Shown one piece after another: positions 25,266-33,395 of a stretch of 64,000 nt of DNA (position 1 is the first letter of the stretch; each line of letters opens with the position of its first letter). A model generated the notes under the pieces. That model made no database searches and had not been told where the DNA came from. It worked only from the letters and a program-made list of their open reading frames with translations. Origin of the DNA: Herbidospora galbida (GTDB lineage Bacteria > Actinomycetota > Actinomycetes > Streptosporangiales > Streptosporangiaceae); assembly GCF_005233835.1 (NCBI RefSeq), contig NZ_SZQA01000001.1, positions 248,001 to 312,000 of the forward strand, in the 5' to 3' direction. The position numbers were made by a program, and so were the translations under genes.

Positions 25266-26759
25266 GTGAAAGTTGCAAAGTCGCCCGCACTCCGGGTGAC
25301 GGGTTTACGCCACGCCTATGGCCGCCACACTGTGCTCGACGGCATTGACCTGGAGATCCCGGCCGGCGAGGTGCACGCGCTGCTCGGCGAGAACGGCGCC
25401 GGCAAATCGACCCTCATCAAGATAGTGAGCGGCGCGCTGCGCCCCTCGGCCGGAAAAGTGGAGGTGTACGGCCGAGGACTCACGGGCGTCCCCGAAGCAC
25501 AGGGGGCGGGGGTCGTCACCGTCCACCAGAACCTGGGCCTGGTCGACGGCCTGAACGCGGTGGAGAACATGTACCTCGGCCGCCCCTATCCCCGGCACGG
25601 CCTGTTCGCCGATCGGGCCGCGGCCCACCGGCACACCGCCGCCGCGCTGGGCGCGCTGGCCGTCTCGGCCCCCCTCGATGTTCCGGTCCGGCTTCTGTCA
25701 CCGGTGCAGCGGACCGCGATCGCACTGGCACGGGCCATCGAACAGAAGCCGGCCGTGCTCATCCTCGACGAGCCGACCGCCTCCCTCACCGCCCACGAGA
25801 CCACGGTGCTCTTCGGCGTCGTGCGCGAGTTGCGCGAGCGCGGCACGGCGATCATCTACGTCACCCACCGCATGGCCGAGGTCTTCGAGCTGTGCGATCG
25901 CGTCATCGTGCTGCACGACCGGCGCGTGGTCGCCCGGGCGCGCCCGTCCGAGACCGACCCCGACGCCCTGGTCGCGCTGATGACGGCGACGGAGGCCAGC
26001 CAGGCTCCGCCCCGGCCGCCGCGCCCGGCGGGCGAGGCCGTGCTGAGCGTCGACGGGCTCACCGGGAACCGGGTCGAGTCGGTCTCCTTCGAGGTGACAC
26101 GCGGGCAGGTCGTCGGCGTCGCCGGGCTGGGCGGCAGCGGCCGGAGCGAGTTGCTGCGCCTGATCGGCGGGGTGCAGCGGGCACGAGCGGGTGGGGTGCG
26201 CTGCCGAGGGCAGTCCGTGCGGCCCGGGTCCACCCGCGCGGCGCTGACCGCCGGCATCGCCCTGGTCGGCGAAGACCGCCGGCGCCACTCGGTCGTCGCG
26301 TCCGGCTCCGTCCGCGAGAACCTCTCCCTGGGGAGCCTGACCGCGCTCAGCGGCGGCGGGCTCATGCGCCGCCGCAGAGAACTCGCCCTGTACGAGGAGA
26401 TGACCGCCCTGCTGCGGATCCGGGCCGCCGGACCCGAGCAGCCGATCGGCGAGCTGTCGGGCGGCAACCAGCAGAAAGTCGTACTGGGCCGGGTGCTCGC
26501 CACCCGGCCCCACGTGCTCCTCCTGGACGAACCGACCGCGGGCGTGGACGCGGCGGCCAAGCAGGCGATCCGATCGCTGATCGCGGACCTGGCCACCCGG
26601 GGCGCCGGCGTCGTGGTCGTCAGTTCCGACCTGAGCGAGCTGTTGTCGCTGGCCGACCGGCTCCTGGTACTCGTCGAGGGCCGGTTGGCCGCCGACCTCG
26701 ACCCCCGGAAGACGGACGAGTTCACCGTCCTGCGACGCTGTTACGGAGGGGCTGAATGA
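25266..26759 (+). CDS. Ribose-type ABC transporter ATPase with two nucleotide-binding domains
   Basis: The 497-aa RbsA/MglA-like ATPase has two ABC halves. Domain 1 has Walker A GENGAGKST near residue 41, a degenerate signature LSPVQRTAIALAR and Walker B VLILDEPTASL near 165. Domain 2 (from about 250) has the degenerate Walker A GLGGSGRSELL usual for this family, the canonical signature LSGGNQQKVVLGR near 398 and LLLDEPTAGVD near 420. It energises uptake by the permease encoded next (4-bp ATGA overlap). The start is GTG. The operon continues with a kinase and a binding protein, so a pentose, nucleoside or similar polyol is the likely cargo. Confidence 0.93.
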   Translation: MKVAKSPALRVTGLRHAYGRHTVLDGIDLEIPAGEVHALLGENGAGKSTLIKIVSGALRPSAGKVEVYGRGLTGVPEAQGAGVVTVHQNLGLVDGLNAVENMYLGRPYPRHGLFADRAAAHRHTAAALGALAVSAPLDVPVRLLSPVQRTAIALARAIEQKPAVLILDEPTASLTAHETTVLFGVVRELRERGTAIIYVTHRMAEVFELCDRVIVLHDRRVVARARPSETDPDALVALMTATEASQAPPRPPRPAGEAVLSVDGLTGNRVESVSFEVTRGQVVGVAGLGGSGRSELLRLIGGVQRARAGGVRCRGQSVRPGSTRAALTAGIALVGEDRRRHSVVASGSVRENLSLGSLTALSGGGLMRRRRELALYEEMTALLRIRAAGPEQPIGELSGGNQQKVVLGRVLATRPHVLLLDEPTAGVDAAAKQAIRSLIADLATRGAGVVVVSSDLSELLSLADRLLVLVEGRLAADLDPRKTDEFTVLRRCYGGAE

Positions 26760-27706
26760 CCGCCGGAGCCGGTGTACGACCGGCGCTGCGCCGCCTTTCC
26801 GGGGCGCCGCTCGGGCTGCTGGCCCTGATCGCGCTCTTCACGATCCTGCGGCCCACCGTCTTCCCCGATCCGGGCAACCTCAGCAACCTGCTGGAGCACA
26901 TCGCCGTCCTCACCATCGTGGCGTGCGCGCAGACCGTGGTCATGGCGGTGGCCGACTTCGACCTGTCGGTCGGCGCGACGGCGTCGTTCAGCGGCGTGAT
27001 CGCCGCCCAGCTCCTGGTCGCCGGCTGGCCGACGGTCGCCGCCATCGCAGCGGCGATGGCGGCCGGCGTCGTGATCGGCGTGGTGAACGGGTGGCTGGTG
27101 GCCTACCTGAAGCTGTCGGCGTTCGTCGCCACACTCGCGTCGATGACCGCGCTGGCCGGAGGCTCGCTGCTGTTGACCGACGGATCGACGATCTTCGGGC
27201 TGCCCGACGACTTTCTCCTTCTCGGCCAGAGCAGGCCGCTGGGCATTCCCACGGTCGTGCTCATCGCGATCACCGTCGGGGCGGTCACCTGGTTCCTGCT
27301 GTCGCGCACCGCCCAGGGCCGCCGCTGGCACGCCGTCGGGGGAAACGCCGAAGCCGCCACGTACGCGGGAATCGACGTCGGGCGGACCAGGCTCCTGGCC
27401 TTCGTCGTGTCGGGTGCCGGGGCGGCGCTGGCCGGGCTGCTGCTGTCCAGCAGACTGGCCTCGGCCCACCCCACCGCCGGCGATCCGCTGATGCTGACCT
27501 CGATCGCCGCGGTGTTCATCGGGCTGACCGCCGCCCAGGCCGCCCGGCCGAGCGTCGCCGGAACGATCCTGGGGGTCGTCGTCCTTGGGGTGCTCGACAA
27601 CGGCCTGAACCTGCTCGACGTGAACCCCTACGTCCAGCAGATCCTCACCGGGCTGATCATCGTCGTCTCGGTGGGCCTGTCCCGCCGCCGAGGGGAGCGC
27701 CCGTGA
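26756..27706 (+). CDS. Ribose-type ABC transporter permease
   Basis: A 316-aa RbsC-like membrane protein with about eight to ten hydrophobic helices. It has the family motifs ADFDLSVGATASFSGV near residue 65 and GNAEAATYAGIDVGR near 200, the latter being the cytoplasmic loop that contacts the ATPase. It overlaps both neighbours (ATGA at 26756, GTGA at 27703), so translation is coupled. Only one permease gene is present; it would form a homodimer. Confidence 0.92.
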   Translation: MTAGAGVRPALRRLSGAPLGLLALIALFTILRPTVFPDPGNLSNLLEHIAVLTIVACAQTVVMAVADFDLSVGATASFSGVIAAQLLVAGWPTVAAIAAAMAAGVVIGVVNGWLVAYLKLSAFVATLASMTALAGGSLLLTDGSTIFGLPDDFLLLGQSRPLGIPTVVLIAITVGAVTWFLLSRTAQGRRWHAVGGNAEAATYAGIDVGRTRLLAFVVSGAGAALAGLLLSSRLASAHPTAGDPLMLTSIAAVFIGLTAAQAARPSVAGTILGVVVLGVLDNGLNLLDVNPYVQQILTGLIIVVSVGLSRRRGERP

Positions 27707-29139
27707 TCGCGGGCCTGGACGTCGGCACGAGCGCCGTCAAAGCGTTGATCACCGACGCCGAGGGGCGGATCGTCGCCCGCGGCCAGGCTTCCCATCCCAC
27801 CCACCGGCCGGGTCCCGGTCGGGTGGAGCAGGACCCGGACGACTGGTGGCGCGGGGCGGCCGAGGCGCTGGCACAGTGCGGAGCCGCCCGGAACCGGGTC
27901 AAGATCCTGGCCGTCACCGGCCAGATGCAGGATCTGATCTGTCCGGGCCGTCCCGCGATTCTCTACAGCGACACCCGGGCCGTCACCGAACACGACCAGG
28001 CGTTGACCCTGCTGCCGGACGAGTGGCCCCTGGTCGCCGACAACGCACCCGACGTCACCAGCCTCCCGGGCAAGCTGTTGTGGCTGCGGCAGACCCAACC
28101 CGCCGTCCTGGCCGCGGCCGAGGTCCTGCTGATGGGCGCGGCGGGCCACCTCGTCCGCCGGGCCACCGGGATCGCCGCCTGCGACCTGACCACCGCAACG
28201 ACGACCGGCCTCCTCGACGCCTGCCGGCGCACCTGGTGGGAACCAGCCGTCACTTTGCTGGGCCTCGACGGGCTCCTGCCGCCGCTGGTCGACGGCCACA
28301 CGGTCACCGGGGAACTGCGGACCCGCGACCTCGGCCTCCCCACCGGCATCCCCGTGGTGCTGGCACCCGGCGACGCGGCCGCGACGACGCTCGGCGTCGT
28401 CGGCGCAGACACCGGCCGCGCCTACGCCTACCTGGGCACGAGTGGCTGGCTGGCCGTCGTCACCGACCGTCCGGACCGTCCGGAGGCGACCCACCGTCTC
28501 GCTCTCCCCCGGCCAGGGCACACGCTGCTGATCGGCGCCATGCTGAACGCGGGATCCGCCGCCGACTGGGCCCGCGCGGCCTTCCTGCCCGGCGCCGATC
28601 CGGCTGCGGCCGACACGCTGGCCGCCCGCTGCGGCCCCTCCGGCCTCATCGCGCTCCCCTCGCTGGCCGGTGAACGCTACCCCGTCCGCGACCCCGACGC
28701 CCGCGGCGTCCTGATCGGCATCACCCCCTCGACGACCCCCGCGCAGATGTACCGCGCCATGCTGGAGGGCGTCGCGCACGTGTTCGGCGCCCTCCTGGAC
28801 GCCCTGCCCGTGGCGGAAGGACCGCTGCCGGTGTGCGGCGGAGGCGCCGCCTCCACACTGTGGTCGCAAATCATGGCCGACGTCACCGGACGGCCGATCA
28901 TCGCCGTGGACGCCGCGTTCTCCGCCGCGTTCGGCGCGGCGTCGTGCGGCCTGCGGGCGGTCACCGGCGTCCCTCTCCCCGACCTCGCCACGACCTCACC
29001 CGGCACACCGGTGGAACCGGGCCCCGACGCGCCCGCATACGCCCCGCTCCACCAGGTCCACCGGCGGCTCCACGCGGCGCTGGCCCCCACCTTCGCCGCG
29101 CTCGCCCACTCCAGCCGAGGAGGCACCCCATGCGCATGA
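27703..29139 (+). CDS. FGGY-family carbohydrate kinase (xylulokinase-like)
   Basis: The GTG at 27703 overlaps the permease stop. The 478-aa protein begins MIAGLDVGTSAVKALITD, the FGGY phosphate-binding strand. It has VEQDPDDWW near residue 42, TGQMQDL near 73 (substrate region) and APGDAAATTLG near 222 with the catalytic-base Asp224. The C-terminal ATP loop is PVCGGGAASTLWSQIMAD near 376. It would phosphorylate the sugar imported by this transporter in the cytosol. The short DVGTSAVKA head resembles xylulo-/rhamnulokinases, but substrate specificity cannot be read. A kinase inside the transporter operon implies catabolism or phosphate-tagging of the cargo. Confidence 0.9.
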   Translation: MIAGLDVGTSAVKALITDAEGRIVARGQASHPTHRPGPGRVEQDPDDWWRGAAEALAQCGAARNRVKILAVTGQMQDLICPGRPAILYSDTRAVTEHDQALTLLPDEWPLVADNAPDVTSLPGKLLWLRQTQPAVLAAAEVLLMGAAGHLVRRATGIAACDLTTATTTGLLDACRRTWWEPAVTLLGLDGLLPPLVDGHTVTGELRTRDLGLPTGIPVVLAPGDAAATTLGVVGADTGRAYAYLGTSGWLAVVTDRPDRPEATHRLALPRPGHTLLIGAMLNAGSAADWARAAFLPGADPAAADTLAARCGPSGLIALPSLAGERYPVRDPDARGVLIGITPSTTPAQMYRAMLEGVAHVFGALLDALPVAEGPLPVCGGGAASTLWSQIMADVTGRPIIAVDAAFSAAFGAASCGLRAVTGVPLPDLATTSPGTPVEPGPDAPAYAPLHQVHRRLHAALAPTFAALAHSSRGGTPCA

Positions 29140-30038
29140 GGCATCTGTCGATCGCGGTCGCCCTGGTACTGGCCGCGTCCGGATGCGGCTCCGGCACCGC
29201 ACAGCCCCCCGGCGCCCCCGCCATCTCGGTCGTCACCCCTTACCTGGCCAACGCCGCCACCAAGGACGTCGTCGACAAGTTCACGGCCATCGGCGAGCGA
29301 CGCGGCTGGCAGGTCACCGTGACCGACACCGCCGGCGACTTCAGCATGCTCAACGACAAGATCCAGAGTGCCGCCTCCCGCAGGCCCAGCGCCATCGTGC
29401 TGGCCATGGGCGACCCGACCCAGCTCACCCTGGGCCTGAAGGCGGCCGGCGACAACAAGGTCCCGGTCTTCGCCATCGACGCGGCCCAGGCCGACGGCAT
29501 CGCGGCCAACGTCACCTCCGACAACGCCGACCTGGGCCGCAAGAGCGCCGCGGCGCTGCTGGAGGCGATCGGCGGAAGCGGCAACGTCGCGATGTTCGGC
29601 CACGACCCCCACCCTGGCGTCCGCGCCAGGGCCGCGGCGGCCCGTGCGGAGTTCGACAAGGCGGGCGTGACCGTGGTGACGGTCAAGCACGTACCGGTCC
29701 CCGGCCCGGTCGAGGGCGCCAGAAAGCTCACCACCGACCTCCTCGCCGTCACTCCCGACCTCAAGGGCATCTGGGCCGCCTGGGACGAACCGGCTCTGGG
29801 CGCCACCCAGGCCATCCGGCAAGCGGGCCGCATGGGGATCGCGGTCGTCGGCGTCGACGGGCAGGACTTCGCGCTGGCCGAGATCCAGAAGGCCGGGCCG
29901 TTCTACGCGACGGTGAAGCAGGACTGGGACGCGGTGGCCCTCAAGGTCGCCGACCTCATCACCGACCAGCTCGCGGGCAAAGCGCCCACCCAGCGCGAGT
30001 ACGCCCTCCCGGGCACCACCATCGCCCGGACGACCTAA
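29130..30038 (+). CDS. Ribose-type ABC transporter substrate-binding lipoprotein
   Basis: The ATG at 29130 follows GAGGAGGCACC and overlaps the kinase end by 10 bp. The 302-aa protein has a lipobox LAASGC with Cys19 as the lipid anchor. A periplasmic-binding-protein type I fold follows: AISVVTPYLAN, SAIVLAMGDPTQL near residue 90, VPVFAIDAAQADG near 112, GNVAMFGHDPHPGVRAR near 151 and GIAVVGVDGQDFAL near 233. It captures the sugar outside the membrane and delivers it to the permease. The position last in the operon (ATPase-permease-kinase-binding protein) is unusual; binding proteins are often first. Confidence 0.92.
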   Translation: MRMRHLSIAVALVLAASGCGSGTAQPPGAPAISVVTPYLANAATKDVVDKFTAIGERRGWQVTVTDTAGDFSMLNDKIQSAASRRPSAIVLAMGDPTQLTLGLKAAGDNKVPVFAIDAAQADGIAANVTSDNADLGRKSAAALLEAIGGSGNVAMFGHDPHPGVRARAAAARAEFDKAGVTVVTVKHVPVPGPVEGARKLTTDLLAVTPDLKGIWAAWDEPALGATQAIRQAGRMGIAVVGVDGQDFALAEIQKAGPFYATVKQDWDAVALKVADLITDQLAGKAPTQREYALPGTTIARTT

Positions 30039-30121
30039 CTGGTCCACCGGAAATCCACGAAGACACATCGGAGAACACCAAGGCGCCTGGTACATGGAGC
30101 CCTCCATCGTGACGGTAGCCG

Positions 30122-30346
30122 GGTGATGTGGGCATACCGCGCCCGCCAGGATCTGACCTGATACTGATCGAGTCCGGCTTCGTTCTTGGCCCGCTGGAAG
30201 CACTCCTCGATCCGCCGGCGAGTCCCAGCCATCCACGCCAGGTCCAGCAGCGTCGAGCGGCGGGGTCCGTAGCAGACGTGGTAAGCGATCTCGCTCGGAT
30301 CCGAGAGTGAGCGACGGGCGAGCAGCACGCCACCAGGCTCGCCGAG
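30122..30346 (-). pseudogene. IS701-family transposase remnant
   Basis: A fragment reads LLARRSLSDPSEIAYHVCYGP, then AGTRRRIEECFQ and RAKNEAGLDQYQVR, and ends at RYAHIT. These are the conserved C-terminal part of IS701-type DDE transposases, including the catalytic Glu region. No N-terminal half or final helix is present and no terminal repeats are seen, so it is dead. It marks the right border of the transporter operon. Confidence 0.8.
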
Positions 30347-30667
30347 GGTGTTCGATCGCCTAGAGAGCTATAAGGGTTCGGGTTACGGGCTTAGGTGGCG
30401 ATCCGCTCATCCACCCGATCCAGTTGACCCTGAAGCAGCCCGGGACCAGTGGAGGCTCCGGTGTCCCGGCCCGCAAGCAGGTTGCCCATCTTGGAGAGGT
30501 GCCACGCGGAGTCATCGATCACGACGACGTTCTCCAACTCCTCGCCCTCGACGCCATGCTGGGTTGCGCAGGGCGTGGCCTCATCCATGAACCAGGCCGC
30601 CGATGAACTCGACGTCCCAAGAACAGGCTGCTGGTCTCCGAGGGCACGGCTCAGTCGTACATGACCA
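30347..30667. other. 321-bp spacer with no assignable gene, probably decayed DNA
   Basis: A minus-strand frame ending at 30391 reads a plausible tail (VVVIDDSAWHLSKMGNLLAG) but has no start signal or known family. It could be the end of a gene cut by the IS701 event. Nothing else is supported. Confidence 0.35.
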
Positions 30668-31261
30668 TCAGAGCACGGCCGTTCGCAAGGGTGCTCCCGC
30701 TGCGGCCATGACACCGTGCACCACCCCGGCGATACGGTCGGCCACCTGGTCGGGATCGGGTCGTCCGGCGTCAAGCCAGGCGATGACCGCCTCGACGGTG
30801 AGGGCCGGAATCAAGTCGGCGGCCCACTCCAGCCACGGGCCCGGGGGGATGACGCGGGCGAGGTTGCGATGGGCGACCTCTCGGGAGGCGACTGCCATGA
30901 AGTTGGTCAGGTCGCGGAACTCGCGCTCGCGCGCGGCATGGCGGAACAACAACCGGAACCCGTCGGGATCGGCGCTCGCGGCCTCCACCAGAGCGGGAAT
31001 CGCACGGTCGTCGTAGTTGCCGGAGCCGGTGGCTTCGATGAGTCGGGCGCAGGACCGGTCGAGCACGGCCCGGTAGAGGTCGGCCTTGGATTCGAAGTGC
31101 CGGTAAAGCATGGCCCGTGTCAGTTCCGCCTCGGCGGCGATGTCGTCGAGGCCGGTGTCGGCGAACCCGTTGCGGGCGAAGGCGCGGGTGGCCGCGTCGA
31201 GGATCTGTTCGCGCCGCTCGGCGCGCCGCAACCGCCGGACCGGGGCCGCCTGGTCGACCAT
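30668..31261 (-). CDS. TetR-family transcriptional regulator
   Basis: I chose the ATG at 31261; an in-frame ATG at 31297 overlaps the promoter region. The 197-aa repressor has a TetR HTH near residues 15-55 (REQILDAATRAFARNGF, TGLDDIAAEAELTRAMLYRHF) and a variable ligand domain. It is divergent from the P450 at 31354, with TATAC/GTATA and TTGTA/TACAA inverted repeats between them. It probably represses both and is released by a small hydrophobic ligand, perhaps the P450's substrate. Confidence 0.9.
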   Translation of the reverse strand: MVDQAAPVRRLRRAERREQILDAATRAFARNGFADTGLDDIAAEAELTRAMLYRHFESKADLYRAVLDRSCARLIEATGSGNYDDRAIPALVEAASADPDGFRLLFRHAAREREFRDLTNFMAVASREVAHRNLARVIPPGPWLEWAADLIPALTVEAVIAWLDAGRPDPDQVADRIAGVVHGVMAAAGAPLRTAVL

Positions 31262-31275
31262 CCAGACCCCTCCTC

Positions 31276-31326
31276 TTGTATCCCCCAAAGTGTACAAGTT
31301 AGATTCTTATACGCCGGAGTATACAA
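31276..31326. promoter_or_regulatory. Divergent promoter/operator between TetR and P450
   Basis: An A/T-rich island holds two inverted repeats: TTGTA-N12-TACAA (31276-31297) and TATAC-GCCGGA-GTATA (31308-31323). They lie where the two start regions meet and are likely TetR binding sites. Confidence 0.5.
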
Positions 31327-31353
31327 ATGGGTGTCTACTTATCGGGAGGTCCC

Positions 31354-32529
31354 ATGTCCACGCTTCCGTTCGAACAGTCAGAAGGCCCGCTGCGCCGCCC
31401 TCCTGAGCTGCGCGAACTCCAGGAAAAGGGTCGGGTGCACGCGGTGACCACGGCGGTCGGCGACCCCGCCTGGCTCGTCACCGGATACGAGGAAGTCCGC
31501 CGCCTGCTCGCCGACGACCGCTTCGGCCGGGCCCATCCCGAGCCGGAACGCGCTTCCCGCAGCGGAGAGTCGGCCCTCTTCGGCGGACCCCTCGGAAACT
31601 TCGACACCGAGCAGAGCGACCATCGCCGCATGCGCGCCCTGCTCCAGCCCCACTTCTCACCCAAGCGCATGCGGGCGCTGCGGCCCCGGATCAAGGCCCT
31701 CACCGCAGCGCTGCTCGACGAGATGGAGGCCGCCGGCTCCCCCGCCGATCTGCACAGCGCTCTGGCCCTGCCGCTGCCGATCGCCGTCATCTGCGAACTT
31801 CTCGGCGTGCCCTACGACGACCGTGACCGGTTCCGCGCCTGGAGCCAGGCCGCCGCGGACGTCACCGACCGCGCCCGCTCAGAGCAGGGTCTGGCCGACC
31901 TGTTCCTCTACGGCCGTGACCTGGTCGCCCGCAAACGCGCCGAAGGCGACCCGGACGCCGATGTGATCTCCCGCCTGGCCGCCACCGAGGGCGTCAGCGA
32001 CGACGAAGCCGCCATGCTGGGCATGTCATTGTTGTTCGCCGGTCACGAGACCACGGTCACGGCGATCGGCATGGGCACCCTGTGGATGATGTCCACTGCC
32101 GGCCAGTGGCAGGTTCTGGCCGCCGACACCGCCCGCGTCGACGCCACGGTGGAGGAGATTCTGCGCGGCTTCGGCCTGGGCGGCGGCGGCCTCGTGCGTT
32201 ATGCCCGCACCGACCTCGACATGGAAGGCGTCCCGGTACGCGCCGGAGACCTGGTACTGCTGGACACGGGCGCGGCCAACCACGACCCGGCCGCCTACCC
32301 CGAACCGGAGCGCTTCGACCCCGGCGGCCCCGTGGCGCCCCACCTGAGTTTCGGCCACGGCCCGCGCTACTGCATCGGCGCGCCATTGGCCCGCATCGAG
32401 CTGAGCGTGGTCTTCACCCAGCTCGTCACCCGTTTCCCGGCCATGCGGCTGGGACGCCCACTGGAAGAGATGACTTTCGACCCGAAGACTCTCACCGGCG
32501 GGCTGACCGCCCTGCCGGTCACCTGGTGA
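31354..32529 (+). CDS. Soluble cytochrome P450
   Basis: The ATG at 31354 has a CGGGAGG ribosome site; 391 aa, the normal length of actinomycete soluble P450s. I-helix FAGHETTVT lies near residue 228, ExxR in VEEILR near 268, and heme loop FGHGPRYCIGAPLAR with Cys at 340. QSDHRRMRALLQPHFSPKR near 90 is the usual C-helix region. It hydroxylates or otherwise oxidises a small molecule, with electrons from ferredoxins encoded elsewhere. It is controlled by the divergent TetR gene. No partner ferredoxin is adjacent. Confidence 0.93.
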   Translation: MSTLPFEQSEGPLRRPPELRELQEKGRVHAVTTAVGDPAWLVTGYEEVRRLLADDRFGRAHPEPERASRSGESALFGGPLGNFDTEQSDHRRMRALLQPHFSPKRMRALRPRIKALTAALLDEMEAAGSPADLHSALALPLPIAVICELLGVPYDDRDRFRAWSQAAADVTDRARSEQGLADLFLYGRDLVARKRAEGDPDADVISRLAATEGVSDDEAAMLGMSLLFAGHETTVTAIGMGTLWMMSTAGQWQVLAADTARVDATVEEILRGFGLGGGGLVRYARTDLDMEGVPVRAGDLVLLDTGAANHDPAAYPEPERFDPGGPVAPHLSFGHGPRYCIGAPLARIELSVVFTQLVTRFPAMRLGRPLEEMTFDPKTLTGGLTALPVTW

Positions 32530-32775
32530 CGTCACGTCAGCAGCACTTGGCGGAACCCGGCATGCCGCGCTCGTCGGACTTGCCGAGATTGTCAGCGTCC
32601 GCCCTGAGCGCGCGGCCACCGGCGGCCGGGTCCCTACCAGCTCCAGGCGGCGATCGCCGCGTGTCACGCCGAGCCGAGAGTTTCGAGAGCACCGGCTGGC
32701 CCCAGATCACGGTCCTGTACGACATGCTGCTGCACCTGGCTCGCGAACTTTGCTATGCCTACTGAGCTTAGGGCA

Positions 32776-32796
32776 ATGCCTAATGGTGTTAGGCAT
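32776..32796. promoter_or_regulatory. Perfect TetR-type operator upstream of the SGNH-operon regulator
   Basis: ATGCCTAA-TGGTG-TTAGGCAT, 8-bp perfect arms, ends 11 bp before the ATG of the TetR gene at 32808. The position at the promoter/leader indicates autorepression. Confidence 0.75.
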
Positions 32797-32807
32797 ATGA
32801 TGGCGGC

Positions 32808-33395
32808 ATGAAGGCAACCCCTTTGACGGTGGCCTCGATCGTCGAGGCGGCCGCGGACGTGGCGGACGCGACGGGATTCGACTCGGTCACGCTGTCCGCC
32901 GTCGCCCGCCGGCTGGGGGTGCGGAGCCCCAGCCTGTATTCACACGTGAAGGACCGCGACGCGTTGCTGGAGGGTGTGACGGTCCTCGCCCTCACCGAAC
33001 TGGCGAGCCGGGTGTCGGTCGCCGTGGCGGGACGGGCCGAACGGTCGGCCCTTGAGGCGCTGGCCGACGCGCATCGCGACTACGCGCGCGAATCGCCGGG
33101 CCGTTGGGACGCGTTGCAGCGCCCGGTGGGTGAGGAAGCGGCCCGGTCGGCGGGCGCGCGCGACATCGTCGCCCTCACCGCCGCGGTCCTGCGCGGCTAT
33201 CCGCTGCCGGAGAGCGAGCACGTCCACGCCGTGCGGTTCATCGGCAGCACCATCAACGGCTATCTCCGCATCGAGCGCAACGGCGGCTTCGCTCACAGCC
33301 GGCCGTCCGCCGACGTCTCCTGGCATCGGATCATCGACGCGCTCGACGCCGCTCTGCGGGCCTGGCCCGCGCCCCCCGAAGGAGAACGACCATGA
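32808..33395 (+). CDS. TetR-family regulator with WHG-type C-terminal domain
   Basis: 195 aa. HTH at residues 5-48: TVASIVEAAADVADATGF then VTLSAVARRLGVRSPSLYSHV. The C-terminal part (VRFIGSTINGYLRIE and WHRIIDALDAAL) matches the TetR_C WHG group. It overlaps the SGNH hydrolase gene by 4 bp (ATGA), so the pair is co-translated, and a perfect palindrome before it suggests self-control. The effector is unknown. Confidence 0.9.
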   Translation: MKATPLTVASIVEAAADVADATGFDSVTLSAVARRLGVRSPSLYSHVKDRDALLEGVTVLALTELASRVSVAVAGRAERSALEALADAHRDYARESPGRWDALQRPVGEEAARSAGARDIVALTAAVLRGYPLPESEHVHAVRFIGSTINGYLRIERNGGFAHSRPSADVSWHRIIDALDAALRAWPAPPEGERP

